DNA of 64,000 bases, taken from the NCBI GenBank assembly GCA_021432635.1, contig MU270030.1:1128464-1192463 (forward strand), written 5' to 3'. The notes under the pieces were generated by a model. That model did not search any database. It worked only from the letters and a program-made list of their open reading frames with translations, and was not told the DNA's origin. Position 1 is the first letter of the stretch, and every line of letters starts with the position of its first letter. This document shows positions 22,743 to 31,920 of the stretch, one piece after another. A program made the translations under genes and the position numbers. This DNA comes from Thozetella sp. PMI_491 (Eukaryota; Ascomycota; Sordariomycetes; Chaetosphaeriales; Chaetosphaeriaceae).

Positions 22743-24184
22743 ATGGGTATCCGAAACGCCTTGTCCGGCCTCGTGGTCGCCGCCTCGCTGGCCTTTGCCC
22801 ACCCGGGCCCCGAGAAGATCTACCAGCACAATGCCCGTGAGCTGGAGGCTCGCTCTCTCGACCACTGCAAGCGCGACTTCTCGCATGAAGATTTCATCAA
22901 GAGGACGGTGGAACGTCACGGAAACGAGTTCCACAGGCTTCGACGCAACCTTGGCCTCGAAACCCATGATAGGTGAGGATGACTTTTCTGTCGCTTTTAT
23001 CTTTCTGTCACCATCACCTTTTGTGTCCAATTTTAATGTTGGTACGTATTGGTACCAGTATCTGACTGACGTTGCTATCAGCCGCGCGATTCATGAGCGT
23101 GACTATATCTCCGTTTCTAAGATCGACCACAAGAGCTCCAAGACGGTAACCAAGACTACCGACCCGGCCTCACTCTTCTCTGATGCTGGAGCGTGTATCC
23201 TTATGCCGGCTGTTGACCAAGGCCCTCTCTGTACGTATCCTTCCAGCCTGGAGGTTGAGAGGTCTAGAAGGTGCTAATCACAGGGCACAGATGTCTTGGG
23301 CGAGCAGATCCGCAAGGACATCACCGAGGGAGAGAAGGGTCTCCCCTTGACTCTCGTCATCCAGGTCGTCGATTACAAGACCTGCAAGACAGTTAACAAC
23401 GCCTACGTCGACATCTGGAGCTCCAACTCCACCGGCACCTACGTCGGTGTCCAGGGCTATCCCGGCATGGGAGACCCCAACGACGCTTCGATCCTGAAGG
23501 GAACTGCCCTGCGTGGCGTTCAGCCCACTGATGACCACGGCATCGCAACCTTCGACACCCTCCTCCCCGGCCACTACGAGGGACGGGCCACCCACATTCA
23601 TGGTAAGCCGCATCGATAATCTAACGGTATCAGGCCTTTTCTAACCGCAATATGTAGCCATCGTATACTTGGGTGCCACCAAGCAACCGAACAACACGAT
23701 CACGGGTGGCAAGGCCGCGCACATCGGCCAGCTCTACTTCGACATGTCGCTCCTCGGCAACGTCGACAAGATAACCCCGTACAACACCAACAAGATGAAG
23801 ATCGTGCAGAACTCGGCCGACTTCCTGTTCCAGCAGGGCGCCAACGGCGACGACCCGATCGTGCGGTACGCCATGGTCTCGAATAAGCTCGAGGACGGCC
23901 TCATGGCCTGGATCCGCTTCGGTGTCAACACCGGTGCCAACAAGGCCGTCAGCCCCGCTGCGTGGATGACCCCGAACGGTGGTGTCATGAACCCCAACGG
24001 ACCTGTCGCCCAGATGCAGAAGGGCGGCTTCGGCTTCGGAACTGGTGGCGGAGGCTTTGGATTCGGCGGTGGTGGCTTCGGCTTCGGTGGTGGTACCGGC
24101 ACTGGCACCGGCAAGGGCAAGAACCGCAGGAGGAGCGGAGCTGCTGAGGAGGTGGCAGAGGCTGCGGAAGACAAACAGGAGTAG
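22743..24184 (+). CDS. secreted intradiol ring-cleavage dioxygenase-like protein with Gly/Phe-rich tail, 4 exons
   Basis: Exons 22743-22972, 23082-23230, 23291-23602 and 23658-24184 give 405 aa. A signal peptide (GLVVAASLAFA) precedes HPGPEKIYQ, the usual N-terminus of the extracellular fungal intradiol dioxygenase family, which opens catechol-type rings with non-haem Fe(III). The presumed ligands are in place: Tyr in QGPLYVLGEQIR, Tyr in HYEGR and the two His of RATHIH. LTLVIQVVDYKTCKTVNNAY and DIWSSNSTGTYVG are the conserved beta-core. After about residue 350 comes a tail of GGFGFG and GTGTG repeats, then basic KGKNRRR and an acidic end. The tail is low-complexity and may tether the enzyme to the wall. 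All three introns close in frame. The substrate is unknown; it may be lignin- or melanin-derived aromatics. Confidence 0.9.
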
Positions 24185-24839
24185 AGAGGCCATGTACTTC
24201 CCACCTACATTGCGTTGGTTTCTGGATGTCCAGGACTAGTCTTGGGTGTCGCATACGATTCATCTCGTGTCTCGGTTGCAGCATGAATGCAGAGGAATCC
24301 TCAATAAAGATACAGTTTACAGAAAGAGCAAAACGTAACCTTGCATGATGCCTCGCATGAGCAATGGGGTGCCTAACGAGCCACAAGACCTGGCTCACTC
24401 CCCTGCTTGTAGCCGATATTATCTGGCGGGCGGAGCTGCCTATCTGAGAAACCCGCTCGCATTTCCTCCGTTGAAATGACGAGGTAACGACTATAGGATA
24501 AATACGATGGCGAAGCACCACACCATCGAGGTGGCTAATACGCTGCACCACGAGAGCCTTTATCTCCGGAGACCTAAATTGTAGGTAGGACTATTGCTGC
24601 CTCGACATTGCTCCTCACCATGATGTTACTAACGAATTCTCCTAGTTCTCCCTTTTGCTAGCAGCTCAAACTTTTGTTCAATGTGAGCTTGAAGCTAGTA
24701 TCATAACACATCACTGGGTTATTTCAGCGTATTACGAAAGACACTCCCAATTTCAGCTGGTGGCACACCATATCTTGTATTAGACACAACTTGCACAAAT
24801 TAGCGGAGTTAAACTATAACCTAACTACTACCAATCTCG
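24185..24839. other. intergenic between convergent 3' ends
   Basis: An AATAAA at 24303-24308 is a likely polyadenylation signal of the rightward dioxygenase gene, about 120 bp after its stop. Otherwise nothing is visible. Confidence 0.5.
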
Positions 24840-26256
24840 TTACATGCCAGCCATGGACGCCTCTGCGTCGTGGCCTGGGAGCGTCGACAGCCCTGGACAA
24901 GGTCTTGTTAGTGCCTGGCTATCTTCAAGTCTCACGGGCCTAGATGTCAGAGAATGAATAAACTTACATCCATTGACGTCCTCGTTGACAGTCATTGGCA
25001 CGGCGCACTTGTTAGCCTGGGCGAACGTCTGGGTTTTGAGTGCACTGCAGGTAGCTCCGAAGCATCCAGCCTCCATAGCGCGCTGGAGAGCATCGCCTTT
25101 CCAGCCAAAGACATAGTCTCCGTGCTGTCCATATCCAGTCCTGCAGCAGTCATCAGTGCTATTACCTTACCACATTAGTCGCCAGGGAACTCACTTGTCT
25201 CCTTGGCTGAGGAAGAATGGCTGGGACCCGTCGCTGGGCCAGCTGCTCTTGTCGTTGAAGCCGCTGGTATCCCACACCACCTCGAACATCAACTGCGGCA
25301 GCTTCACGGGGTGCGTCGACGGGCAGGCCCCGCTGTTCTCGAACGTTCCCTTTTCGGGATACGAGACGTGCGTGCTGTGGTCCGGACTATCGAGATCCTT
25401 GCCGTTCCAGCACGTGGGGAACCGGATCGTGGTGCGGATGCCACCGGGGCACTGCTTCTTGGGTAAGTCAATGCTGTCAACGGTGTTATCGGAGCACGGC
25501 GCCTGGTTGTCTCCGCCAAAGTTCTTGGCCGTGTAGCAGCGGAAGCATATGGCGTTCCACTTCGTGACGCCTCCCTTCACGCGCTGGGCGGCGTCGCCGG
25601 CGAGCATGCGGAAGCCCTTTGACGCGTCAGCACTCTCGTGCGATAGGACGCAATGTGGATCTGGATGGGGAGTCTACCGGCTTGAACGCTGTCACTTTGG
25701 CGCCGTCGTACGGACTTGTATAATACACTGTCATACCGCCCGTCTCACCGTTATTTCCCCTGTTCGGGATCTGGGGCACGCGCTTGAAGCTGCCGTTCTG
25801 GGCACGGAAGTACATGTTTGCCGTCCAGTAGTTCGAGAAGTCCTCGCTGAAGCTGCATGTCGTGCAGTTGGCGATCTGAGCAACATCGGACTGCGGAATA
25901 AGTGCATTGAAGGCATTCTGACTTTAGTTAGGTATCACGCCAAAAGGTCGGTTGTTGGTGTGTACGCACGCCTCCAACAACCTAGTCTCCATTAGCAAGC
26001 TAAATCATCCAAACCACATCATCTTCTCATACCTGGTGGATGTGTGGCGATGGGGTCACGCCCGGGTTGACGAGGCTACCTGCCGTCAGCCCTGCGATCT
26101 GCGAGCGTCCAATCCGGGGGAGCCTCACGGGTCCAAGCGCTCGACCACGACTTGTGAGCAGCCGAAGCGTAGAACGGTGCTCTTAGCTCGAGGGACTACG
26201 AAACCGAGCGCGGGATACGCATAGAGCGCGACGGCAACAATCGAATGGAGTCTCAT
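24840..26256 (-). CDS. DUF1996 secreted protein, 7 exons including a 12-nt exon
   Basis: Exons 26256-26129, 26075-26033, 25981-25970, 25917-25678, 25616-25195, 25140-24968 and 24892-24840 give 356 aa. The signal peptide is [19 protein letters not shown]. The DUF1996 signature blocks follow in order: [111 protein letters not shown] and [11 protein letters not shown], ending in TLPG. Cysteines are conserved and no WSC or GPI segment follows. Members are secreted fungal proteins of unknown biochemistry, often wall-associated. Exon 3 encodes only VVGG yet is needed to complete the HxHQ-VVGG-NAFN motif. The gene looks intact. Confidence 0.9.
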
Positions 26257-27523
26257 TTTTCCAAGTGTGCTGTTGGTATCAGTGCCAGACGCACGAGTGT
26301 GGCCCACGATGGATTTGCCAAGGGCGGGATGTGGGAGAGTGGCTACCATCAGTCAATATCCACGGCCATCGTGCGCATCACTTCCCCAAACTCATATTCG
26401 GAGCCTAGCATCACGCCTTGTCGCTGTTACGGTGCATAAAATGCCGGGCACCCGAGGAAAATTCCAGGCCCAATGGGGGCTGCGCGCCAGTATAGCAATA
26501 TATTACCACGATATTGGACCGTGCCAAGTTACAACCTGAAAGCTTGTCTCTGAAAATAGGTGTTTTTCTGCTCTCTTCTCGCCGTGATGAGGACGGCACA
26601 TTTATCCGCGAGTTAGACTAGGATGCGTTTATCCGAGCCCTGAGCATCCCCGATGCAAGTGCCGAAGAGAAGCACGAGGGAAGAGCCTATCACATACCTT
26701 GGCGCCGAAGGTCTTGTGCTGGATGGGGGGAGGGGGGAATATCACCTGAGCACTCGTAGTTGCTTTGGGAAGTTGAACTGTTCGTAGCGGAGGATGACAA
26801 CATGCGCTTCATCTTACGCTACGTTGTATTATGGTTGGTAGAAGATAAATCTTGGTGCGACGCGACGCACCCCTCAATTGCGCAAAAGGCCTCCATTTCT
26901 AAGGAGATTGAGACAGGGCTTGGAAGCGCAGTCAGACTACAGGGTTCTGTCTCTACACTGTAGTGACCAACTCACGCCATCTTAAAGTGGGCGGGCGGAG
27001 ATACCGGGCGTATCTTGTTGCTCCTGGGGGCATCACTCGCCATACTAAGCATTCAATCCAATGCTCTCCTTGTTGCAAAATAACCTTTAATGCAGACAGC
27101 AATTTTCTAATCGAATAATAACCCGACAGCTGCATTCCTAGGCGAGATCTCTAAAGCTCTAGAACGCGGAAAATAGGATGCAGAATAGCGGGGCCTGATG
27201 CGACTTCACTCACGTTCGGTTCACTTGTCAGATTCAGGGCTGATTTTAGGCCTCGCCAAGTCAGCCGAGGTGATTGGTCGCCCCGAGCGCGGGGCGTGAG
27301 GCGTTAGCACACGTACGCATTGTTGCGGGCCACGAAACTCAGCCTCGGCATCTATTGCAGCAACAAATTCCATATCACCTATCACCATCGTACTAAGAAG
27401 TCATCCAAACGACTACAGCGCACCCAGTTTTAATCTCCTTGATTCATTTCCATTTCAGCCGACCCCGCCATTATACCTACGGTAGCTGAGGGGCTTCGCC
27501 GAGCGCTAGCCCCGGAGGACGCC
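26257..27523. other. divergent intergenic region
   Basis: Holds the promoters of the leftward DUF1996 gene and the rightward methyltransferase gene. A GGTGATTGGTCGCCC ATTGG/CCAAT site lies about 250 bp before the methyltransferase ATG. No gene seen. Confidence 0.45.
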
Positions 27524-28411
27524 ATGGCGCTAGTTGAGGGCGAAGGACAGATCAACGACAATCCCGGCCTACAATCCTACTATGCATCGCCGGAAAGCCG
27601 AATCGGTTATCGTCTAGTCCTTGGTGGAACACGCCATTATGGATACTGGGAGGCAGACACACTCTTTCCCTTCCCCGTCGCGGCCTCGTTGCGGAGGATG
27701 GAGGCGAAGCTTTTTGAGGTCCTCAATCTTCCGGCTGGATCCCGCGTGCTAGATGCCGGCTGCGGCCTCGGTCACGTCGCGCTCTACATGGCCCGGAGAG
27801 GGATGCGCATCACTGGCATCGACGTCGTAGACCGTCACATTGTCAAGGCAAGAAAAAACTTCGCCAAAGCGGCTTTGCCAAGCGGGCAGGTCACGGTGCA
27901 GAAGATGGACTACCACCACCTCGGGTCGATCCCGGACGGCTCCCATGAAGGCGTCTACACCATGGAGACGTTTGTGCACGCCACTGATCCCGACGGCGTC
28001 TTGGCCGGATTCCACCGCATCCTCCGCCCAGGCGGCAGAATCGCCATGTTCGAGTACGACAATGTACTGGAGGGTGCTTCCGGCGAGATGGCCACGGCTA
28101 TGGCTCAGGTCAACGAGTACGCCGCCATGCCTACCAACAAGCGCCCGGGTCATTACAAGCAGTGGCTTGAGGATGCCGGCTTCGAGGACGTCGTCGTGCA
28201 CGACTACTCGGAGAACATCCTGCCGATGCTGAGGCTCTTTTGGCTCCTCGCCATTGTGCCCCATGCCTTCGTCAAGCTGTTTGGGCTCGAGAAGTATTTT
28301 TTGAACACCATCGCTGCATACCAGGGGTACCGGGGCCGGAAGTTCTGGAGATACCTCGCCGTCACTGCAACCAAGCCCGGCCCGCCGATCGAGTCAGCGA
28401 AGACACAATGA
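27524..28411 (+). CDS. SAM-dependent class I methyltransferase
   Basis: Single-exon, 295 aa. The Rossmann-fold motif I VLDAGCGLGHVALYMA is at residues about 75-90, followed by ITGIDVVDRHIVKARKNF (acidic residue binding the SAM ribose), VYTMETFVHATDPDGVLAGF and HRILRPGGRIAMFEYD (motif III). This is the sterol-24-C/tocopherol-type methyltransferase fold, where ETFVHATD aligns with the family's E-x-x-x-H-x-x-D active-site stretch. The conserved opening YYASPESRIGYRLVLGGTRHYGYW is found in fungal small-molecule methyltransferases. The C-terminus has a hydrophobic stretch (LRLFWLLAIVPHAFVKLFG) that could sit on a membrane. The ATG context (GACGCCATGG) is good. The substrate is unknown, and no biosynthetic core enzyme is nearby. 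Confidence 0.9.
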   Translation: MALVEGEGQINDNPGLQSYYASPESRIGYRLVLGGTRHYGYWEADTLFPFPVAASLRRMEAKLFEVLNLPAGSRVLDAGCGLGHVALYMARRGMRITGIDVVDRHIVKARKNFAKAALPSGQVTVQKMDYHHLGSIPDGSHEGVYTMETFVHATDPDGVLAGFHRILRPGGRIAMFEYDNVLEGASGEMATAMAQVNEYAAMPTNKRPGHYKQWLEDAGFEDVVVHDYSENILPMLRLFWLLAIVPHAFVKLFGLEKYFLNTIAAYQGYRGRKFWRYLAVTATKPGPPIESAKTQ

Positions 28412-28823
28412 GTGCAGATCTGAGTCTCTGGTCTTGTACCTGCTCTCAGAGCAGCGGGCTTGCTACATTTCTGATTGTGAATGCATCCGGGAGTTGGCGA
28501 GAGGAGAATGGTCATTGGAAGAGAGTCATTAGGTCTCCAGGACCAAGTGTGGAACCGACTATGCCGCCAGTAATGATACGATAGAGCCAATCGGTCCACC
28601 AGATTTCCCTGGACCAGCTGCATGGCGGCAAGATTATGTATCTATATTTTTTGGAATTAGCTTAACAAATTTGCGAGTGCTAGGCACGACTAGTCTGGTG
28701 CACCAGGATTTCATTGCTCGTAGACTAGACCTGGAGGGGACACCAATTGCAATGAAGGTTCGCCCGAATAAGGGAGGTTGCCTGCTGTAGAATTCGCCCG
28801 GAGAGGGAAAAAAAAATTAAATT
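28412..28823. other. intergenic, no gene seen
   Basis: 3' flank of the methyltransferase gene, with an A9 run near 28809-28817 just before the repeat. Confidence 0.45.
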
Positions 28824-28902
28824 TGCAGTACACCCTTTCAAAAACCAGCGTATTACCTAACTTCTAGAGAGTTGGCCCGGCAAGAAAAGAGATTGCAGTG
28901 AA
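28824..28902 (+). repeat. direct repeat copy 1 (about 79 bp)
   Basis: Shares AGTACACCCT(T/C)TCAAAAAC, CAGCGTATTA, AGAGAGTTGGCCCGGCAAGA and the end AGTGAA with the copy at 28949-29022. It has small indels and lacks the flanking inverted repeat of copy 2. Confidence 0.8.
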
Positions 28903-28928
28903 TATTCGTATGCACGGCGGCTGTCTGG

Positions 28929-29047
28929 CCTATGAACGATGTTAACATTGTAGTACACCCTCTCAAAAACCAGCGTATTAACTTCAAGAGAGTTGGCCCG
29001 GCAAGAAAACAACTGTAGTGAAGGTCGATTCTAGCATCGTTCATAGG
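28929..29047. mobile_element. MITE-like element with 12-bp terminal inverted repeats
   Basis: CCTATGAACGAT at 28929-28940 is the perfect reverse complement of ATCGTTCATAGG at 29036-29047, bounding a 119-bp non-coding segment that contains direct-repeat copy 2 (28949-29022). The size and terminal inverted repeats fit a miniature inverted-repeat element, but I see no clear target-site duplication and no transposase. Confidence 0.5.
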
Positions 29048-30112
29048 GTGGGTTTGTCGCCGTGTATGGTTAAGTTCCTAGTCGGGTGTTGGTTCAACTA
29101 CCTGGAACCGTTTGCTACACGGAGTTCTACGATGGAAAGCTATCTCAGATGAGTGGGAAAATTACGGTGAGATACTGCCCGACGATGTAACTTGATAGCC
29201 GGTGTCCCGTAAGCTGAATAGGCATACATTTTTGGATGCATCCTTCTTTAGCTGGCAGGGACGCAGCTTACCTGAGTAACAATGCCAGAATGCGCCTCTG
29301 TGCCCAAGGCAGAGATCAGCCAGTTACAGTAGTACCGCAGCAAACAGGTCTACCGGCTCACCCGAACCTGCCCATTCCAGGGTCGTTCCCAGAAAGGTGC
29401 TCGGGTTCGAATGACAGACCAGGTCCACCGATGTGGAACCACAAAAGACCCCGGCCAAGTACTTTTCTGGCGGTGTATAGGTATAACTGTCTCCGAAGCT
29501 GACTCTCTATACGGACAATATGCACAGCAAGCATATTAAGCGCAGGCGGCACACAGTTGACTCTATTTGCCGGCGCTATCAAGCGGCGTAAACGGCAAGG
29601 ATAGATCGGCAGTGGACGCATTGACTGGGCTGAGCAAAGATCCTAGTTCCGTATACGGTTGCAATTATCTGGCGATTTTGCGAAAGTGTCAGGTCCCCAA
29701 CCAAAAAACCGGCTAACCTGTACTCCCTTAGGTTTGGCAACTTAGCATTCGGAATAAGGTAGTCCGCATAGCGGCATAGCGGCGTGGGTCCTGTCTTGAA
29801 AAGCAGGGAGATCGGCGGGGTCGTGGAGTATCGAGGCGGAGCTCGCACAAAGAGGACGGGCGCATGATTGGTGCTCGCTTACCGATCGGCCGCGACCGTT
29901 ACACCCCCCGCCCTCGTGTCGTAGAGATACGAGTATTAAGGCTCGTATTGAGTTGGTCAGTTGACCGAGGTGGCCCCAAATAGACTCTGGGGCTAGGTTT
30001 GTTTGCCGAAGCTTACCAGCAACACTCGTTGTGTTGTTGATGATGTCAGGGAACTATGCCAAGACACAACGCAACTAGACTTTGCCGCCTCCAAGATGTT
30101 ACCCAATTTCGG
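29048..30112. other. intergenic, no gene seen
   Basis: Short frames only (for example 29579-29848 minus), none convincing. This is the upstream region of the Bys1-like gene. Confidence 0.45.
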
Positions 30113-30120
30113 TATATAAG
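30113..30120 (+). promoter_or_regulatory. TATA box of the Bys1-like gene
   Basis: TATATAAG, 147-154 bp before the ATG at 30267, followed by a CT-rich tract (CTCTCTCTTCGG) near the expected transcription start. Confidence 0.55.
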
Positions 30121-30266
30121 CTAGATCTTGTGCACCTCTCTGGACCCTGAATTAGATCGCTACTCCATTCAATCGTTTCTCTCCTGCCATATCCTCCAAA
30201 CTCTCTCTTCGGTTTCTATCAATCGACAGCATTCGTGGAACTCATTAACCCGCCAATCCCGTCACA

Positions 30267-30907
30267 ATGAAGTCCTTCGCCACCGCCCTGAGCGCTGCTC
30301 TCCTCGCCACCGGCGCCTTTGCCCAGCAGGCCATCGTCCACAACAACTGCAAGGACACTGTCTACGTTCAGTCTTACCCGTACGATGGCAGCGCCGCGGG
30401 CCCCTTGACAACCCTCACGCCAGGCCAGTCCTTCTCCGAGGTCTTGCGCCAGAGCGGCTCGGTAAGATTTTCCTGGCCTGATATTGAGAGAAGGAAGGGT
30501 CATTAACAGGTTTTTTGTAGACTGTGAAGATCGCAAAAACCAAGACCCTGGATGGCCCCCTGTTCTTCGGCTACTCGTTCAGCTCCAACCCGGACTATGC
30601 CTACTGTGAGTATCCCATAAGTTGCATCCAAGATATAGTGCAGTCAAGCTAATACACTTTTTTCTTCAGACGAGTTCAGCACGTACGTTTATCAAGCTTA
30701 CAAAAACCATCTTGCATGTTTTACTAACAAGATCTTAGACAATGGGGCAACCCTTTCGCTAACCAGCACAACATTCTCACTCCCGGACCCGGTTGCCAGG
30801 TCTTCGACTGCGGTGCGAATGATGCCGGCTGCTACAGCTCGCCGGGCAACACGAAGGTGTACGGATGCCCTGTGCCCGTTAACCTCGAGGCGGACCTTTG
30901 CGTCTAG
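30267..30907 (+). CDS. Bys1-like secreted protein, 4 exons including a 13-nt exon
   Basis: Exons 30267-30461, 30521-30605, 30670-30682 and 30739-30907 give 153 aa. The signal peptide MKSFATALSAALLATGAFA is followed by QQAIVHNNCKDTVYVQSYP, the opening of the Bys1/thaumatin-like family first known from a Blastomyces yeast-phase protein. PGQSFSEVLRQSG and KIAKTKTLDGPLFFGYSFS follow. Six cysteines (HNNCKD, PGCQ, FDCGA, AGCYS, YGCPV, LCV) suit three disulfides, and the protein ends one residue after the last. Exon 3 encodes only part of YEFST but is needed for the frame. It is an extracellular protein of unknown activity; relatives are often host- or phase-induced. The intron branch points (TTACTAACAAG) are textbook. 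Confidence 0.9.
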
Positions 30908-31920
30908 GCCGACCCATAGAAGAAGAGAGAGGATAGCATCGTGAACTCGACTGGCAGCCGGTAAAACGGCCCCCAAAAGCAGCATGTCTATTATGACTCC
31001 GCAGGTGGGGTAATGAGGACCAAAATGACAACTTAGCTACCTAGTTAATTAATGTGACATATTAATATAAATGAATCATGCAGATACGAGCTTCATGCAA
31101 ACTGCTATTTCCAAGACCTAAGTTCCCTGTTAGAGCGTGTCGGTCGTGAAAAAGGCTACCTAGCGCGCGTAGAGGTGATGTCCTGTCTGGATCGTCATGT
31201 GAAATAGCGTGCATCGCTCCTAGAGCGATGCAGATGGCTTCTTCGAGATTAATGTTGTTATGCACCTATCCCCTGCCCCTAGAGTTGTTGATGAGTGTTC
31301 CTCGCGGTGTAAGAGCACCGACAACGGGACTACACACTGAGATTATGATATTGTTCGATGAGACAGCCATCTTAGAGACCGGATGAAACAAGAGCATAAA
31401 TTGATACTCCATTTATCCCCAACTGCGGAGTAATGTCACGCAAGCTCACTACTTCTCAAGGGGTTTGCAATGATTACAGTGCCTTACTTCAATGCGGACT
31501 TGCTACAGGTTAGTGAAATGCCACAACCTCGGCGCGAAAAAAATAATTGCGGAGGAGGGAAAATCTCCGCTACTTCGGCTATGCGGGGACAGGACAAAGC
31601 CAGCCAGCTGGATAGCAAATTGGGGGGTAAAAAATCGCAGTGAAGTGTGAAAGCAAGAAGACCCGCAGAACTTAAAGATCTAGCCCAATTGCACCAGCTT
31701 CATTCAGCCACATACATGATGGCGGGGCTCAGCTGGGTCCAGAGGGGCGTAGCAGCTTCGGAGAGGAAAGCACATGTCTCCCGATATTCTTCATTGCCTT
31801 GAACTAATCGCACGTAAACTCTTTCTTCTTAAGGTCTCGGAACGCCTATGCACACTCGGTTTGCACTGCGGTGACTATACAGTCCCTAGATACATTCTCA
31901 TCAGGACCCGTGCTGTCACA
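30908..31920. other. intergenic, upstream of the HET gene
   Basis: No separate gene. The HET reading frame is open from an ATG at 31774, which is an alternative start. A TAATTAATGTGACATATTAATATAAA-type AT-rich patch near 31040-31070 is probably the 3' end of the Bys1-like transcript. Confidence 0.45.

Noticed and set aside
20371-28411. Possible biosynthetic gene cluster (oxidoreductase, dioxygenase-like, methyltransferase)
   Set aside because: No polyketide synthase, peptide synthetase, terpene synthase or transporter in or beside the stretch. The dioxygenase-like and DUF1996 products are secreted, so shared-pathway logic is weak.
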